Shown: piece after piece, positions 1 to 11,034 of the stretch
How positions within the stretch are numbered: the stretch's first letter is position 1
Layout: every line of letters begins with the position of its first letter
Assembly (NCBI RefSeq): GCF_001444425.1
Contig: NZ_CP013189.1
Coordinates: forward strand, 1,302,001-1,366,000
DNA from: Pseudohongiella spirulinae
GTDB lineage: Bacteria > Pseudomonadota > Gammaproteobacteria > Pseudomonadales > Pseudohongiellaceae
Direction: 5' to 3'
DNA length: 64,000 nt
Translations under genes and position numbers: made by a program
Notes under the pieces: model-generated
Databases searched by the model: none
What the model saw: the letters and a program-made list of their open reading frames with translations, nothing else
What the model was told of the DNA's origin: nothing

Positions 1-2
1 TG

Positions 3-809
3 GGCGAAAACGTCAAACGCAGCACTAACCCGGCGTCAATTCGTTACCCGCAATCACGCATGGGTGTCGAGCAGGTTTATGTGAATGCTTTCACAGAAGC
101 ACAGGCTTATGCGCGGCGCTGGGATGAGTACAACAGCCTGTCGGCATCACAACGACGCAATGCAATAATGCCGCGGCGGGATCTGGTGCACGAAGCGATG
201 CTTGAAATCCTGAACGGCGAGCGCTACGTGACTAACCACTCCTATGTGCAGTCGGAAATCAATATGATGATGCACATGGCAGAAAGTTTTGATTTCCGGA
301 TTAATACTTTTACCCATATCCTGGAAGGTTACAAAGTCGCTGACAAAATGGCTGCACATGGTGCCGGTGGTTCCACATTCTCCGACTGGTGGGCGTTTAA
401 GTGGGAAGTGCGTTATGCCATTCCCTACAATGCGGCCTTGATGCAGGAGGCGGGTGTGGTGGTCGCCCTGAATTCCGATGATGCAGAAATGTCCCGGCGG
501 CTGAATCAGGAAGCGGGCAAAATGGTCAAATATGGTAACGTCAGTGAGACCGATGCGCTGAAGATGATCACGCTGAACCCTGCCAAGCTGCTGCATCTGG
601 ATGATCGTATGGGCAGTATCCAGGTAGGTAAAGATGCAGATCTGGTGCTGTGGGACGAGCATCCTCTGTCTGTTTACGCGCGGGCCCAGACCACCTGGGT
701 TGATGGTGTGCCTTACTATGATCGTGAGCGCGACCGAGAACTGCGACAGCAAATAGCCGATGAGCGCGCCCGTATCATCGCTTCCATCGTTGCCAAGAAG
801 GGAGAGTAA
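3..809 (+). CDS. Exported-type amidohydrolase, 5' truncated by the window edge
   Basis: The frame is open from the first bases of the window and has no stop before 807-809, so the gene starts upstream; 268 residues are visible. It is the C-terminal part of an imidazolonepropionase-like amidohydrolase. It shows a His-containing stretch (FTHILEGYKVADKM), the NSDD motif carrying the likely metal-binding or catalytic Asp, and the usual C-terminal run NPAKLLHLDDRMGSIQVGKD followed by ADLVLWD. The family hydrolyses cyclic amides, peptides or related C-N bonds with one or two metal ions; the substrate cannot be told. The next gene starts four bases after the stop and encodes a second amidohydrolase, so the two are almost certainly co-transcribed. 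An internal ATG at 60 is not the real start because homologous sequence continues upstream of it. Confidence 0.85.
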   Translation, partial: GENVKRSTNPASIRYPQSRMGVEQVYVNAFTEAQAYARRWDEYNSLSASQRRNAIMPRRDLVHEAMLEILNGERYVTNHSYVQSEINMMMHMAESFDFRINTFTHILEGYKVADKMAAHGAGGSTFSDWWAFKWEVRYAIPYNAALMQEAGVVVALNSDDAEMSRRLNQEAGKMVKYGNVSETDALKMITLNPAKLLHLDDRMGSIQVGKDADLVLWDEHPLSVYARAQTTWVDGVPYYDRERDRELRQQIADERARIIASIVAKKGE

Positions 810-813
810 GACC

Positions 814-2133
814 ATGAAAAAATCAATTCGCAACTCTCTGATAGGTTTGGTGACTTTTGCAGTATCACAAGTAAGCGCCATCGTGCCCGAGCCAGCCGCT
901 GAGCAGAGCGAGCCAATCGCGATCACGGGGGCGGTCATTCACGTCGGCAATGGCCAGATTATCGAAAACGGCGTGTTAGCATTTGACCAGGGTGTGATCA
1001 CCTATGTGGGAACGGATGCCAACCGTCCGGAATTTTTTAATCATCAGGTCATTAACGTGCAAGGGCGCCATGTGTACCCTGGGTTTATTCTTCCCAACTC
1101 AAGTCTGGGCTTGCTGGAAGTTGCCAACCTGCGCGCCACCAACGATACGGAAGAAGAAGGTGACATAAATGCCAGCGTGCGCTCGGCGATCGCCTACAAT
1201 ACAGATTCAGAGTTGATACCGACGTTTCGCTTTAACGGTATATTGACTGCCCAGATTGCACCGCTTGGTGGTTTGATTGCCGGGCGTTCCAGTGTGCTGA
1301 AACTGGATGGTTGGAACTGGGAAGATGCCATGCTTAAGAGTGATATTGCCCAGCATCTGCACTGGCCGGCGCGTACCCGGCGCGAACGTAACGAGATCAG
1401 TGGCCAATTTGAAACGGTGGACAATGAAGAGTACGCCCAACAGGTCGAAATGTTGCACGCCCTGTTTCGAAACGCACTGAGCTATTCCGGTCAGCCGGTT
1501 AATCTGAACCTGGAGGCCATGCAACCGCTGTTTTCGGGTGAGGCGAGTCTGTTTTTACATGCTGACAACGCCCGCGATATTGTTGCCAGCGTGCAGTTTG
1601 CTCAGCGCTATGGAGTTGAAAAACTGGTGGTGGTCGGGGGGCGTGACGCCATGAAAGTAGTGGATCTGTTACGTGATGCCGATGTCGCCGTGATTTATGA
1701 GTCGGTGCATAGCCTGCCAGCGCGAGAATGGTATGACATTGACGAACCCTTCAAGATTCCCTTCGAGTTACACGATGCCGGCGTTCTTGTCAGTATCGGC
1801 GGTGGCGAGTCAGCCCTCGACTCGCAGCGCAATTTGCCTTTTTACGCGGGCACTGCCGCTGCGCATGGTCTGGATCGGGAAACGGCGCTTTCTATGGTGA
1901 CCAGCCATACGGCGCAGATACTGGGCGTTGATGATCGTATCGGAACGTTGGAGACCGGCAAGGATGCAACGTTTTTTATCTCGCTGGGAGATGCGCTGGA
2001 TATGCGCACCAGTCAGGTTCAGGAAGCCTTTATTCAAGGACGCCTGATTGATCTGAATGGTACACAACAACAGCTTTATGAACGCTATCTGGAGCGCTAC
2101 TCCACTCAGCCGCTGGAGTCCGCTCAACCCTGA
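814..2133 (+). CDS. Amidohydrolase family protein with signal peptide
   Basis: This 439-residue protein starts at ATG 814, preceded by GGAGAG overlapping the stop of the upstream amidohydrolase. In-frame codons further upstream lie inside that gene. An N-terminal signal peptide is clear (MKKSIRNSLIGLVTFAVSQV, then SA), so the enzyme should be exported. The composite beta-sandwich parts at both ends are typical (HVYPGFI near residue 90; DDRIGTLETGKDATFF near 390). The HxH metal motif normally found after the PGFI element is not visible: the sequence there is LPNSSLG. The family usually pairs two such genes, and this member may be catalytically altered or structural. The substrate is unknown. 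Confidence 0.82.
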   Translation: MKKSIRNSLIGLVTFAVSQVSAIVPEPAAEQSEPIAITGAVIHVGNGQIIENGVLAFDQGVITYVGTDANRPEFFNHQVINVQGRHVYPGFILPNSSLGLLEVANLRATNDTEEEGDINASVRSAIAYNTDSELIPTFRFNGILTAQIAPLGGLIAGRSSVLKLDGWNWEDAMLKSDIAQHLHWPARTRRERNEISGQFETVDNEEYAQQVEMLHALFRNALSYSGQPVNLNLEAMQPLFSGEASLFLHADNARDIVASVQFAQRYGVEKLVVVGGRDAMKVVDLLRDADVAVIYESVHSLPAREWYDIDEPFKIPFELHDAGVLVSIGGGESALDSQRNLPFYAGTAAAHGLDRETALSMVTSHTAQILGVDDRIGTLETGKDATFFISLGDALDMRTSQVQEAFIQGRLIDLNGTQQQLYERYLERYSTQPLESAQP

Positions 2134-2136
2134 GGT

Positions 2137-3933
2137 TTACTGGCTGTCGGAATACAGTCGACGCATCCCGGCAGCCAGTTCACTGATCCCTGTTTCCTGC
2201 ATATCACCTATCAGGTTTAATGCCACACGCTGGTAGTTGTCGCGCTGCTGTACCGGGTCACCCAGTTCGGCCGCCAGCTCACTGAGCTCGGGTTCCTCGA
2301 TGTGGCTCTCCATTATTTTGCGCATGGCAACAGCGCGCAGAAAGTCTGCGATGATCCACTCCAGCTTGTGTGCCTGCTCCAGTAACTGCTCTGCCGCTTG
2401 AGCCAAACCTGCGGCCTGCGCTGAACTCAGTGTCGCTGGCGTATGTTGCAGAGCACGAGCGTGGCGAATCAATTCAAGGTGTTCAAACTGCAGAAAGTCA
2501 TAGTTCTTAACCTCATCCTGAACGACTTTCTGCATTTCAGCGATCAGTCGCTCCGGCGCTGATTCTGCGACCTGGATGGCTATTGCGTATGCTTTCTGGT
2601 GGCTGGTGGTGATGGTGATTGATGACGGGTTTTCTGGTGCACTGCCTGTGCCGTCATTACTGCCCATCGCACCTGGCATGCTGCCATGTCTACTCATGCG
2701 GCCTTGATCATGATGCATGCCGCCACCCTGGCTTCCTGAACCGTGGTTCATGCCCTGACCACGACCCATGCCCTGGCCGCCGTGATTCATTTCATGGTTG
2801 TGTTCCTGTCCGTGTCCCTGTCCTTGAGTTTGGGGCTGACGCATGCCCATGCCGCGTCCCATGCCCATGCTGCCCATGGCCATGCCCATCGGGCGTCCTC
2901 CCAGACTGCGCAGGAAAGCGGCAATATCTTCTACATCTTGCTCGCTAAGCATGCGCCCGAGCTGGTGTTCACCCATTTCTTCGATAGCCGCCTCCAGCGT
3001 GTCGATGCTGCCATCATGAAAGTAGGGGGCTGTTTCGGCGACACCGTGCAGGGTCGGTACTTTGAACAGGTGGAGATCTTCTTCGCGCTGCGTGCGGTTG
3101 AAAACACCGTTGTCGGCGGGTCCGGCGACCCGATGTTCAACAAAATAATCCAGAGCGGCGCCCAGTGTCTGGTAGGAGTTGCCACCCAGGTTGATACCGT
3201 TGTGGCAGGATAAGCATCCGACCTCGTCAAAGCGCTGCCAGCCACGCAGCGCCTGCTCGCTGAGTTGACCAGTCTGACCATCAAGATGGCGGACAAAAGG
3301 CGTGGTGGAGCGGCTGAAATTTACTGTCTGGAAATAGGCAATGGCGTCGGCCATATTATTGACACTGATGCCGTCCGGATAGACTTTGGAAAACTCGTCG
3401 GGATAGTTGCTGTCCTGTTCAAGCATCTGCAGGACAGCCGACAGGCTGTGTGCCATTTCCAGGTCGTTTTCAATTGGCCCCAATGCCTGATCGGACAGGG
3501 TCACAGCGCGTCCGTCCCAGAATTGCCGGAAGTTATAGGCCGCATTAAATGTTGTCGGCGCATTCAGCAGGCCTTGCGCGCCATTGGCACCGGTAGATAC
3601 GGTGCGACCGTCGGTACCGCCAAACATGCCGGAATGACAGCTGTTGCATCCTACACTGTTATCCACTGACAGGCGGCGCTCGTGAAACAGGTCAAAGCCC
3701 AGTCGGAGTTTGTCTGCATCAAGTTGATCCTGCCGGAAAGCGGGAACGGGCCGGTAAGCGGTGGGTGCAAGTTCATGGTCGGCATTGGCGCCGATCAGTG
3801 CAGGCTCACCCAATGCCTGCAGAAACGCGATGTGAGCGCTATCAACACCAGCCTCCTGTGTCTGAGCTGAGGATATAGACACTGCGCCGCTTACTGCAAC
3901 GAACAACAGTGTTTTGCTGATGGCTTGGCGCAT
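2137..3933 (-). CDS. Di-haem cytochrome c peroxidase/MauG-like protein with Met/Gly/His-rich linker
   Basis: A 598-residue periplasmic protein with a signal peptide (cleavage near residue 23). Two c-type haem motifs are visible, CNSCH at 96-100 and CLSCH at 240-244, placed as in bacterial di-haem cytochrome c peroxidases, which reduce hydrogen peroxide with electrons from small cytochromes. The PYFHDGS segment near 303-309 also fits this family. After the peroxidase core (to about 345) comes a low-complexity linker of roughly 85 residues dominated by Met, Gly, His and Gln. A further helical domain (about 440-598) follows that I do not recognise. Most relatives end near 340-350 residues, so the C-terminal 250 residues are an addition. 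The gene is convergent with the amidohydrolases, three bases apart, and is probably transcribed alone. Confidence 0.85.
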   Translation of the reverse strand: MRQAISKTLLFVAVSGAVSISSAQTQEAGVDSAHIAFLQALGEPALIGANADHELAPTAYRPVPAFRQDQLDADKLRLGFDLFHERRLSVDNSVGCNSCHSGMFGGTDGRTVSTGANGAQGLLNAPTTFNAAYNFRQFWDGRAVTLSDQALGPIENDLEMAHSLSAVLQMLEQDSNYPDEFSKVYPDGISVNNMADAIAYFQTVNFSRSTTPFVRHLDGQTGQLSEQALRGWQRFDEVGCLSCHNGINLGGNSYQTLGAALDYFVEHRVAGPADNGVFNRTQREEDLHLFKVPTLHGVAETAPYFHDGSIDTLEAAIEEMGEHQLGRMLSEQDVEDIAAFLRSLGGRPMGMAMGSMGMGRGMGMRQPQTQGQGHGQEHNHEMNHGGQGMGRGQGMNHGSGSQGGGMHHDQGRMSRHGSMPGAMGSNDGTGSAPENPSSITITTSHQKAYAIAIQVAESAPERLIAEMQKVVQDEVKNYDFLQFEHLELIRHARALQHTPATLSSAQAAGLAQAAEQLLEQAHKLEWIIADFLRAVAMRKIMESHIEEPELSELAAELGDPVQQRDNYQRVALNLIGDMQETGISELAAGMRRLYSDSQ

Positions 3934-4051
3934 ATATTGATTGCTCCTGGGTCATGTTAGCTTTAACAGTTATAAGCTTATTATGCGCGGCTTTTGATCA
4001 ATAGCAATGCGCTGGGTCAATTTGTCGCAGGAAATGTTGAATCGCTGTTTG

Positions 4052-5356
4052 TCAGAAGTCGGTACAATGCGCGCCTTGCGGTTGCAGGCCGGATCCTAAC
4101 GCGGCCGGTGGTGGCGCAGCAAAGGGGTTGAGAATACGAGCGTTGCGATAATCGGTGATCAACAACGCGGTCAGTAGTACAAGTGTATAAATGGCGCTGA
4201 CTTGCCGTGTCGGTGGCCGGTGAGATTCTGCTCGGCTACTTGCGGTGGTCTGCAAACGTGTCCGTATTCTGACGCCCAGGATGGCACCCGCAAAGGCGGC
4301 GATCAGCCAGACCCAACCATGCAGGCTGCCAGTGGCTATGCCGCTGAAATAGGCGCCTACATTACAGCCAAAGGCAATGCGGGAACTGTAGCCAAGCACC
4401 AGCCCTGCCAACAACATGGCTATAACAATCTGCACTGAAGTTTCGGTCTGTGTGTCAGATTTAGCGTTATGCCCGGCGCGGCGCCATTGCATGACGATAA
4501 ACGCACCCAGCATGATACCGATATTAGTCAGCGAGGTGACATCTGTGAAAACTGACTGCTGCAGGCGTTCCGCGTTGGTAGTTGCTGACCAGTAAGCGGT
4601 GGTAGCCAGGTCCAGTCCGCCAGCTTGCGAGAGCTTGGCGCCCCACAAACCCAGGCCGTACACAATCCCCCAGCTTTGACCGCTGATGACCAGGTGCAAT
4701 ACAGCCAGAATTGCCAGTAGCATGGCCGCCAGCCATAAGCGGCTACCCGGTAGGCGGAGACCGGCGCGTGCCCGTATCAGGGCAATTACAAGCAGGAGCA
4801 TCAGGCCGCTGAGAGTCAACAGCAACCCGCCTGCGGTGCCAAACAGGCCTTGCAGGCTAAGCACAGGCAGGGTGCCAAACCCGGTCCACCAGTCCAGGTG
4901 CAACGTTGCCAGAAAACTGCCGGCAACGAAACCGGGCAATGCCAGCAAGGCGACAAAATTTCCACTTGCGGCATTGACCAGGGTGCCGGACCCACAACCC
5001 AATACGACCTGCATGGTGGCGCCAAACACAAAAGCACCGACGATCATCGCCAGGCCAATCGGGGCATGTGCGCCGCTGAGTTCTTCACTGGCGATCGCCA
5101 ACAATGGAAAACAGACGGCTGCTGTCACGGCGATGGCCATTAACTGCGCCACCATGCCGCGACTGTCGCGGTCCACAATCAGCTGCCGCCATGGGCCTGC
5201 AAAGCCGAATCTGAGACCCTCGAGGGTCAGCCCGAAACCCAGCCCGATGGCCATCAGCAAAGCTGACCTGGGGCCAGCATAAGCAAAAGTGGCGGAGATG
5301 ATCAGCAACAAACAGGCCAGCAGACCGACTCTGGAGGCGGCAGGGGTCAGCGTCAT
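4052..5356 (-). CDS. YeeE/YedE family sulfur-compound transporter
   Basis: A 434-residue polytopic membrane protein. Two internally related halves each carry the glycine/cysteine signature of the YeeE/YedE (TsuA) family: LGCGSGTLVNAASGN in the first half and AFGCNVGAYFSGIATGSLHG in the second. Characterised members import thiosulfate through conserved cysteines. The start codon is six bases from the end of an upstream periplasmic rhodanese gene, so sulfurtransferase and transporter are probably made together and act on the same sulfane-sulfur pool. It is longer than E. coli TsuA (about 350 residues). The exact substrate is inferred. Confidence 0.85.
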   Translation of the reverse strand: MTLTPAASRVGLLACLLLIISATFAYAGPRSALLMAIGLGFGLTLEGLRFGFAGPWRQLIVDRDSRGMVAQLMAIAVTAAVCFPLLAIASEELSGAHAPIGLAMIVGAFVFGATMQVVLGCGSGTLVNAASGNFVALLALPGFVAGSFLATLHLDWWTGFGTLPVLSLQGLFGTAGGLLLTLSGLMLLLVIALIRARAGLRLPGSRLWLAAMLLAILAVLHLVISGQSWGIVYGLGLWGAKLSQAGGLDLATTAYWSATTNAERLQQSVFTDVTSLTNIGIMLGAFIVMQWRRAGHNAKSDTQTETSVQIVIAMLLAGLVLGYSSRIAFGCNVGAYFSGIATGSLHGWVWLIAAFAGAILGVRIRTRLQTTASSRAESHRPPTRQVSAIYTLVLLTALLITDYRNARILNPFAAPPPAALGSGLQPQGAHCTDF

Positions 5357-5362
5357 GAACTG

Positions 5363-6301
5363 TTAACCCCCTATCAACGATCTGATCCAGTCCCGAGTCA
5401 TGGACCAGTAATGTTTTATGCGTCCTGGCTGATGATCCATGGGCAGAGCTTGTGCAGACCACTCGAATACGCTTTCGGCGTACAAACGGGTATCAGGCAA
5501 TCCAGCGATTTCGCTCATCACAAACCAGTTGAGGGAGCCCCAGTGGCCGGTGTTGCAGAACGCGACTTGTTGTTGATTGCTGTCCAGCCCGCTTTGCTGC
5601 ACCAGGTTGCGCAGCTCATTGGCGGTTTTCAAGGCTGCGTTCTCAAACCACTGGTTGTAACTTATGTTCTCTGCGCCTCTTATAGTGCCGGGACGGCTGG
5701 CGCTGTATTGTTGACCGAAATAAAAATCGACAGGACGCGCGTCAACCAGATTCAGGGCCGGGTCATCAAGGCGCTGAGCTAATTGTGCGGTGCTGATGCG
5801 CCAGTCATCGCGCCATTGCAGGGTAAAATTGGAGTTGGCAACCGTTACAGGTTCTGTGCTTAAAGAAAGGCCAGCATCGCGCCAGGCATTCAATCCACCA
5901 TTCAGTACGGCCAATTGTGAAATGCCGGCAGATTTCAATGTCCAGTAAACTCGGGTTGCAGCACCCATATCAGAGGCGTTGCTACCTTGATGAACGACGA
6001 TCACCGGGGTTTGGCGATCGATGCCCAGCGAGCGGATCAAGGCTTGCAGATCAGCAGGCTCTGGCAGTTGGCCGGCGTTATTTGCCGGCCCCCTGAACCG
6101 GGAATAAGCAGCATATACAGAGCCAGGTATGTGGCCTTGTTGATAATCCCCGGTCACCTGGATGATTCTCAGCATCGGTTCGTTGCTGATAAGCTGCCGA
6201 AGCTGCGCCGGATCGATCAAAACCGACCAGGACTGTGCTGCTGCCCCGGAACTGAACAGATACAGCAGCACAGCCAACAGTTGTTTTCTGAATCGATGCA
6301 C
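5363..6301 (-). CDS. Periplasmic two-domain sulfurtransferase (rhodanese)
   Basis: A 312-residue protein with a signal peptide (MHRFRKQLLAVLLYLFSSGA, then AAQ). It contains two rhodanese domains. The N-terminal one (about 30-150) has no active-site cysteine, with SNAS where the loop would be. The C-terminal one carries the active-site loop FCNTGHWG with Cys249. The CNTGHW form is common in exported sulfurtransferases and differs from the CRxGxR loop of thiosulfate sulfurtransferase. It would carry sulfane sulfur as a persulfide in the periplasm. It lies 16 bases after katG and 6 bases before the YeeE-type transporter, suggesting one transcript for peroxide defence and sulfur import. Confidence 0.87.
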   Translation of the reverse strand: MHRFRKQLLAVLLYLFSSGAAAQSWSVLIDPAQLRQLISNEPMLRIIQVTGDYQQGHIPGSVYAAYSRFRGPANNAGQLPEPADLQALIRSLGIDRQTPVIVVHQGSNASDMGAATRVYWTLKSAGISQLAVLNGGLNAWRDAGLSLSTEPVTVANSNFTLQWRDDWRISTAQLAQRLDDPALNLVDARPVDFYFGQQYSASRPGTIRGAENISYNQWFENAALKTANELRNLVQQSGLDSNQQQVAFCNTGHWGSLNWFVMSEIAGLPDTRLYAESVFEWSAQALPMDHQPGRIKHYWSMTRDWIRSLIGG

Positions 6302-6317
6302 GCAACAGCTTCCTGAT

Positions 6318-8516
<2,199 letters not shown>

Positions 8517-8589
8517 TCATATCATTAGAATTGTGTTGTTACCCGGTCGACTATAAAACTGTGGTATGTCGAAGAAAAGACAAATCGAT

Positions 8590-8606
8590 TAATAGATATA
8601 ATAGAT
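8590..8606. repeat. Tandem TAATAGAT repeat upstream of katG
   Basis: Two copies of TAATAGAT separated by one A occupy 8590-8606, about 90-105 bases upstream of the katG start codon. This AT-rich direct repeat in the katG control region could be a regulator site. It does not fit the spaced ATAG/CTAT pattern of OxyR operators, so I assign no protein to it. Confidence 0.35.
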
Positions 8607-8679
8607 TTTCACAATTGCCGATTAAACGCGATCAGTTGAGGCGTCACAGCTTGTTAAGCAATATACAATGGCGGGAAGA

Positions 8680-8766
8680 TGGTACCGGAGGCCGGACTTG
8701 AACCGGCACGCTATCGCTAGCACCGGATTTTGAATCCGGCGTGTCTACCAATTTCACCACTCCGGC
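8680..8766 (-). tRNA. tRNA-Leu (CAA anticodon)
   Basis: A class II tRNA with a long variable arm, read on the minus strand. The acceptor stem GCCGGAG pairs with CTCCGGT (one terminal G-U pair), the D loop contains TTGGTAGAC, and the anticodon stem-loop CCGGA-TTCAAAA-TCCGG gives anticodon CAA. The T arm contains GCCGGTTCAAGTCCGGC, and the CCA end is encoded (8680-8682). It reads UUG leucine codons. It stands alone between katG and queA and has its own promoter just upstream. Confidence 0.97.
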
Positions 8767-8793
8767 AGGATGTGAGGTTGTGCAGAGGGGCGC

Positions 8794-8821
8794 ATTATAA
8801 CAATATTGCGACGCCTGACAA
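8794..8821 (-). promoter_or_regulatory. Sigma-70 promoter of tRNA-Leu
   Basis: On the minus strand TTGTCA (8821-8816) is followed after 16 bases by a perfect TATAAT (8799-8794). A GC-rich GCGCCCC stretch follows, as in stringently controlled stable-RNA promoters. Transcription would start about 20 bases before the tRNA 5' end. Confidence 0.7.
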
Positions 8822-8883
8822 TGCTTCTTTTAAACATGCGGGGCTTGGTTTTCGTCGGGCATTCGGGCAAACTTGCCGCCCTT

Positions 8884-9930
8884 ATGCAATTATCCGATTT
8901 TGATTACAACCTGCCTGATGAGCTGATTGCTCATTATCCGGCGGAGAACCGCAGTGCCAGCCGACTTCTGCAGCTTGATCGCATGACTGGCGAGGTATCA
9001 CATCACAGCTTTCGTGACCTGCTGGATATGCTCACGTCTGATGACCTGCTGGTATTCAACGACACCAAAGTCCTGCCAGCGCGCCTGCTGGGTCATAAAA
9101 CCAGTGGTGGTCGTATAGAGATACTGATTGAGCGACTATTGTCCGACAATGAAGCCATCGCACAGATTCGGGCCAGCAAATCGCCTGGCGCGGGTACGCG
9201 CATCAACGTCAAATCTGCAAGCTGCGATGGCGTGCTTGAGATCGAAGTAACGGGCCGGCAAGACGCCTTTTTCAAGATTCGTTTCGACTCCAGTAGATCG
9301 GCACTGGAACTGCTGCAACAATTCGGGCATATGCCACTGCCGCCATATATCGATCGTCAGGACGAGCCGGAAGATCAGACGCGATATCAGACAGTTTATG
9401 GTTGCAACCCCGGCGCGGTTGCGGCGCCGACGGCTGGCCTGCATTTTGATGAACCTTTGCTTGACGCATTGCGCGACAAGGGAGTCGATATGGCGTTTAT
9501 CACCTTGCATGTCGGTTCAGGAACTTTTCAGCCGGTGCGGACCGACGATATCAAATCTCATCAGATGCACAGTGAGTGGATTGACGTATCGGCCAGCGCC
9601 TGTCAAAAGATCAAAGCCTGCCGGGCTCGCGGTGGTCGGGTTGTAGCGGTGGGAACAACGTCTGTGCGAAGCCTGGAATCAGCTGCACAAATGTGTCCGT
9701 CAAACGGTGATCTGTTGCCTTACCAGGGTGAAACGGACATCTTCATTTACCCCGGATATGAGTTCCGTGTCGTGGATGCGATGATCACCAATTTCCACCT
9801 GCCGCGCTCTACACTGATGATGCTGATCAGCGCTTTTGCATGCCGCGAGCAGATCATGAATGCTTACGCTCAGGCCATTAAGGAGCGTTACCGCTTCTTC
9901 AGCTACGGCGATGCCATGTTCATTCGGTAG
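8884..9930 (+). CDS. queA: S-adenosylmethionine:tRNA ribosyltransferase-isomerase QueA
   Basis: QueA transfers and isomerises the ribosyl group of S-adenosylmethionine onto 7-aminomethyl-7-deazaguanine in tRNA to make epoxyqueuosine, late in queuosine synthesis. The 348-residue protein starts at ATG 8884 (MQLSDFDYNLPDELIAHYP), which aligns with known QueA starts; the in-frame codons from 8806 would add an unrelated tail. Diagnostic segments include FNDTKVLPARL, PAAPTAGLHF-type GAVAAPTAGLHFDE and NFHLPRSTLMMLISAF. The usual downstream partners tgt, yajC, secD and secF are not here; mdh follows. Confidence 0.95.
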   Translation: MQLSDFDYNLPDELIAHYPAENRSASRLLQLDRMTGEVSHHSFRDLLDMLTSDDLLVFNDTKVLPARLLGHKTSGGRIEILIERLLSDNEAIAQIRASKSPGAGTRINVKSASCDGVLEIEVTGRQDAFFKIRFDSSRSALELLQQFGHMPLPPYIDRQDEPEDQTRYQTVYGCNPGAVAAPTAGLHFDEPLLDALRDKGVDMAFITLHVGSGTFQPVRTDDIKSHQMHSEWIDVSASACQKIKACRARGGRVVAVGTTSVRSLESAAQMCPSNGDLLPYQGETDIFIYPGYEFRVVDAMITNFHLPRSTLMMLISAFACREQIMNAYAQAIKERYRFFSYGDAMFIR

Positions 9931-9997
9931 TGGTATACTCGTGCCCCTCTAATCTTTCAGTACCATTGTAAATTCGACAATCTATAAGGGTTTTAAC

Positions 9998-10978
9998 ATG
10001 GCAAAAGCACCCGTTCGCGTGGCTGTCACCGGGGCAGCAGGACAGATCAGTTATTCATTGTTGTTCAGAATTGCTGCCGGCGAAATGCTCGGTAAGGACC
10101 AGCCGGTCATCCTGCAACTGCTGGAAATCACACCTGCTCTGGAAGCGCTGAAAGGCGTGGTCATGGAGCTGGAAGATTGTGCGTTTCCTTTGGTGCAGGG
10201 ATTCGTTCAGACAGATGACCCCAATGTGGCATTCAAAGATGCCGACTACTGCCTGCTGGTCGGTGCACGTCCGCGTGGCCCTGGTATGGAACGCAAGGAT
10301 CTGCTGGAAGCCAACGCCGCAATTTTCTCGGTTCAGGGCAAGGCCATTAATGACAACGCCAGTCGTGATGTGAAAGTGCTGGTTGTTGGAAATCCGGCCA
10401 ATACTAACGCACTGATCGCCTATCGCAACGCTCCTGACCTGAAGCCGGGACAGTTCACCGCCATGACCCGTCTCGACCATAATCGCGCCATTGCGCAACT
10501 GGCCGAGAAGACCGGTCAGCACAGCACCGATGTGGACGGCATGATCATCTGGGGTAATCACTCCGCGACTCAATATCCTGATGTCCACCATACCACTGTT
10601 GATGGCAGGAAAGCCCTGGATCTGGTGGATATGGACTGGTTGACATCAACCTTCATCCCGAATGTTCAGCAGCGTGGCGCCGCGATCATCAAGGCGCGTG
10701 GTCTGTCTTCGGCTGCATCAGCGGCCAATGCAGCTATCGAGCATATGCGCGACTGGGCACTGGGTACCAACGGCAAGATCGTGAGCATGGGTATCCATAG
10801 CGATGGCAGCTACGGTATTGCCGAAGGCCTGATTTACTCTTTTCCGGTGACTTGTGAGAACGGTCAGTACAGCATTGTTCAGGGCCTGGATATTAATGAT
10901 TTCAGCCGTGACCTGATGAGCAAAACCGAGAAAGAGCTTGAAGAAGAACGGGCCGGTGTTGCCCATCTGCTCCCATAA
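9998..10978 (+). CDS. mdh: Malate dehydrogenase
   Basis: NAD-dependent malate dehydrogenase of the TCA cycle (326 residues). The Rossmann motif [11 protein letters not shown] lies at the N-terminus. The substrate loop arginines ([12 protein letters not shown]), the NPANTN segment, the RLDHNRA region and the catalytic-His segment [11 protein letters not shown] are all present. The long N-terminal loop and these motifs place it with the cytosolic-like MDH type common in many Proteobacteria and plant/animal cytosol, not with the E. coli type. A perfect 12-bp inverted repeat follows the stop. Confidence 0.96.
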   Translation: MAKAPVRVAVTGAAGQISYSLLFRIAAGEMLGKDQPVILQLLEITPALEALKGVVMELEDCAFPLVQGFVQTDDPNVAFKDADYCLLVGARPRGPGMERKDLLEANAAIFSVQGKAINDNASRDVKVLVVGNPANTNALIAYRNAPDLKPGQFTAMTRLDHNRAIAQLAEKTGQHSTDVDGMIIWGNHSATQYPDVHHTTVDGRKALDLVDMDWLTSTFIPNVQQRGAAIIKARGLSSAASAANAAIEHMRDWALGTNGKIVSMGIHSDGSYGIAEGLIYSFPVTCENGQYSIVQGLDINDFSRDLMSKTEKELEEERAGVAHLLP

Positions 10979-10988
10979 CAGTGATACG

Positions 10989-11025
10989 ATCCCGGCATGT
11001 TGAATTCTGAGAGACATGCCGGGAT
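10989..11025 (+). terminator. Strong inverted repeat after mdh
   Basis: ATCCCGGCATGT (10989-11000) and ACATGCCGGGAT (11014-11025) form a perfect 12-bp stem around a 13-base loop. It sits 10 bases after the mdh stop and only 9 bases before the next start codon. There is no proper U-tract (ATTCTGTC follows), so it may be a weak terminator, a 3'-end stabiliser or a translation-limiting structure for the kinase gene. Confidence 0.55.
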
Positions 11026-11034
11026 ATTCTGTCG

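Noticed and set aside
147-938. A 263-codon open frame on the minus strand across the two amidohydrolases
   Set aside because: It spans the junction of two convincing co-oriented genes and resembles no known protein; it is a shadow of their codon use.
2743-3213. An open frame opposite the Met/Gly/His-rich linker of the peroxidase
   Set aside because: Its low-complexity His/Ala translation is the antisense of the repeat-like linker codons; the haem motifs fix the true strand.
8581-8610. An OxyR operator upstream of katG
   Set aside because: The ATAG motifs are in direct orientation and closely spaced, unlike the ATAG-N7-CTAT series bound by OxyR.
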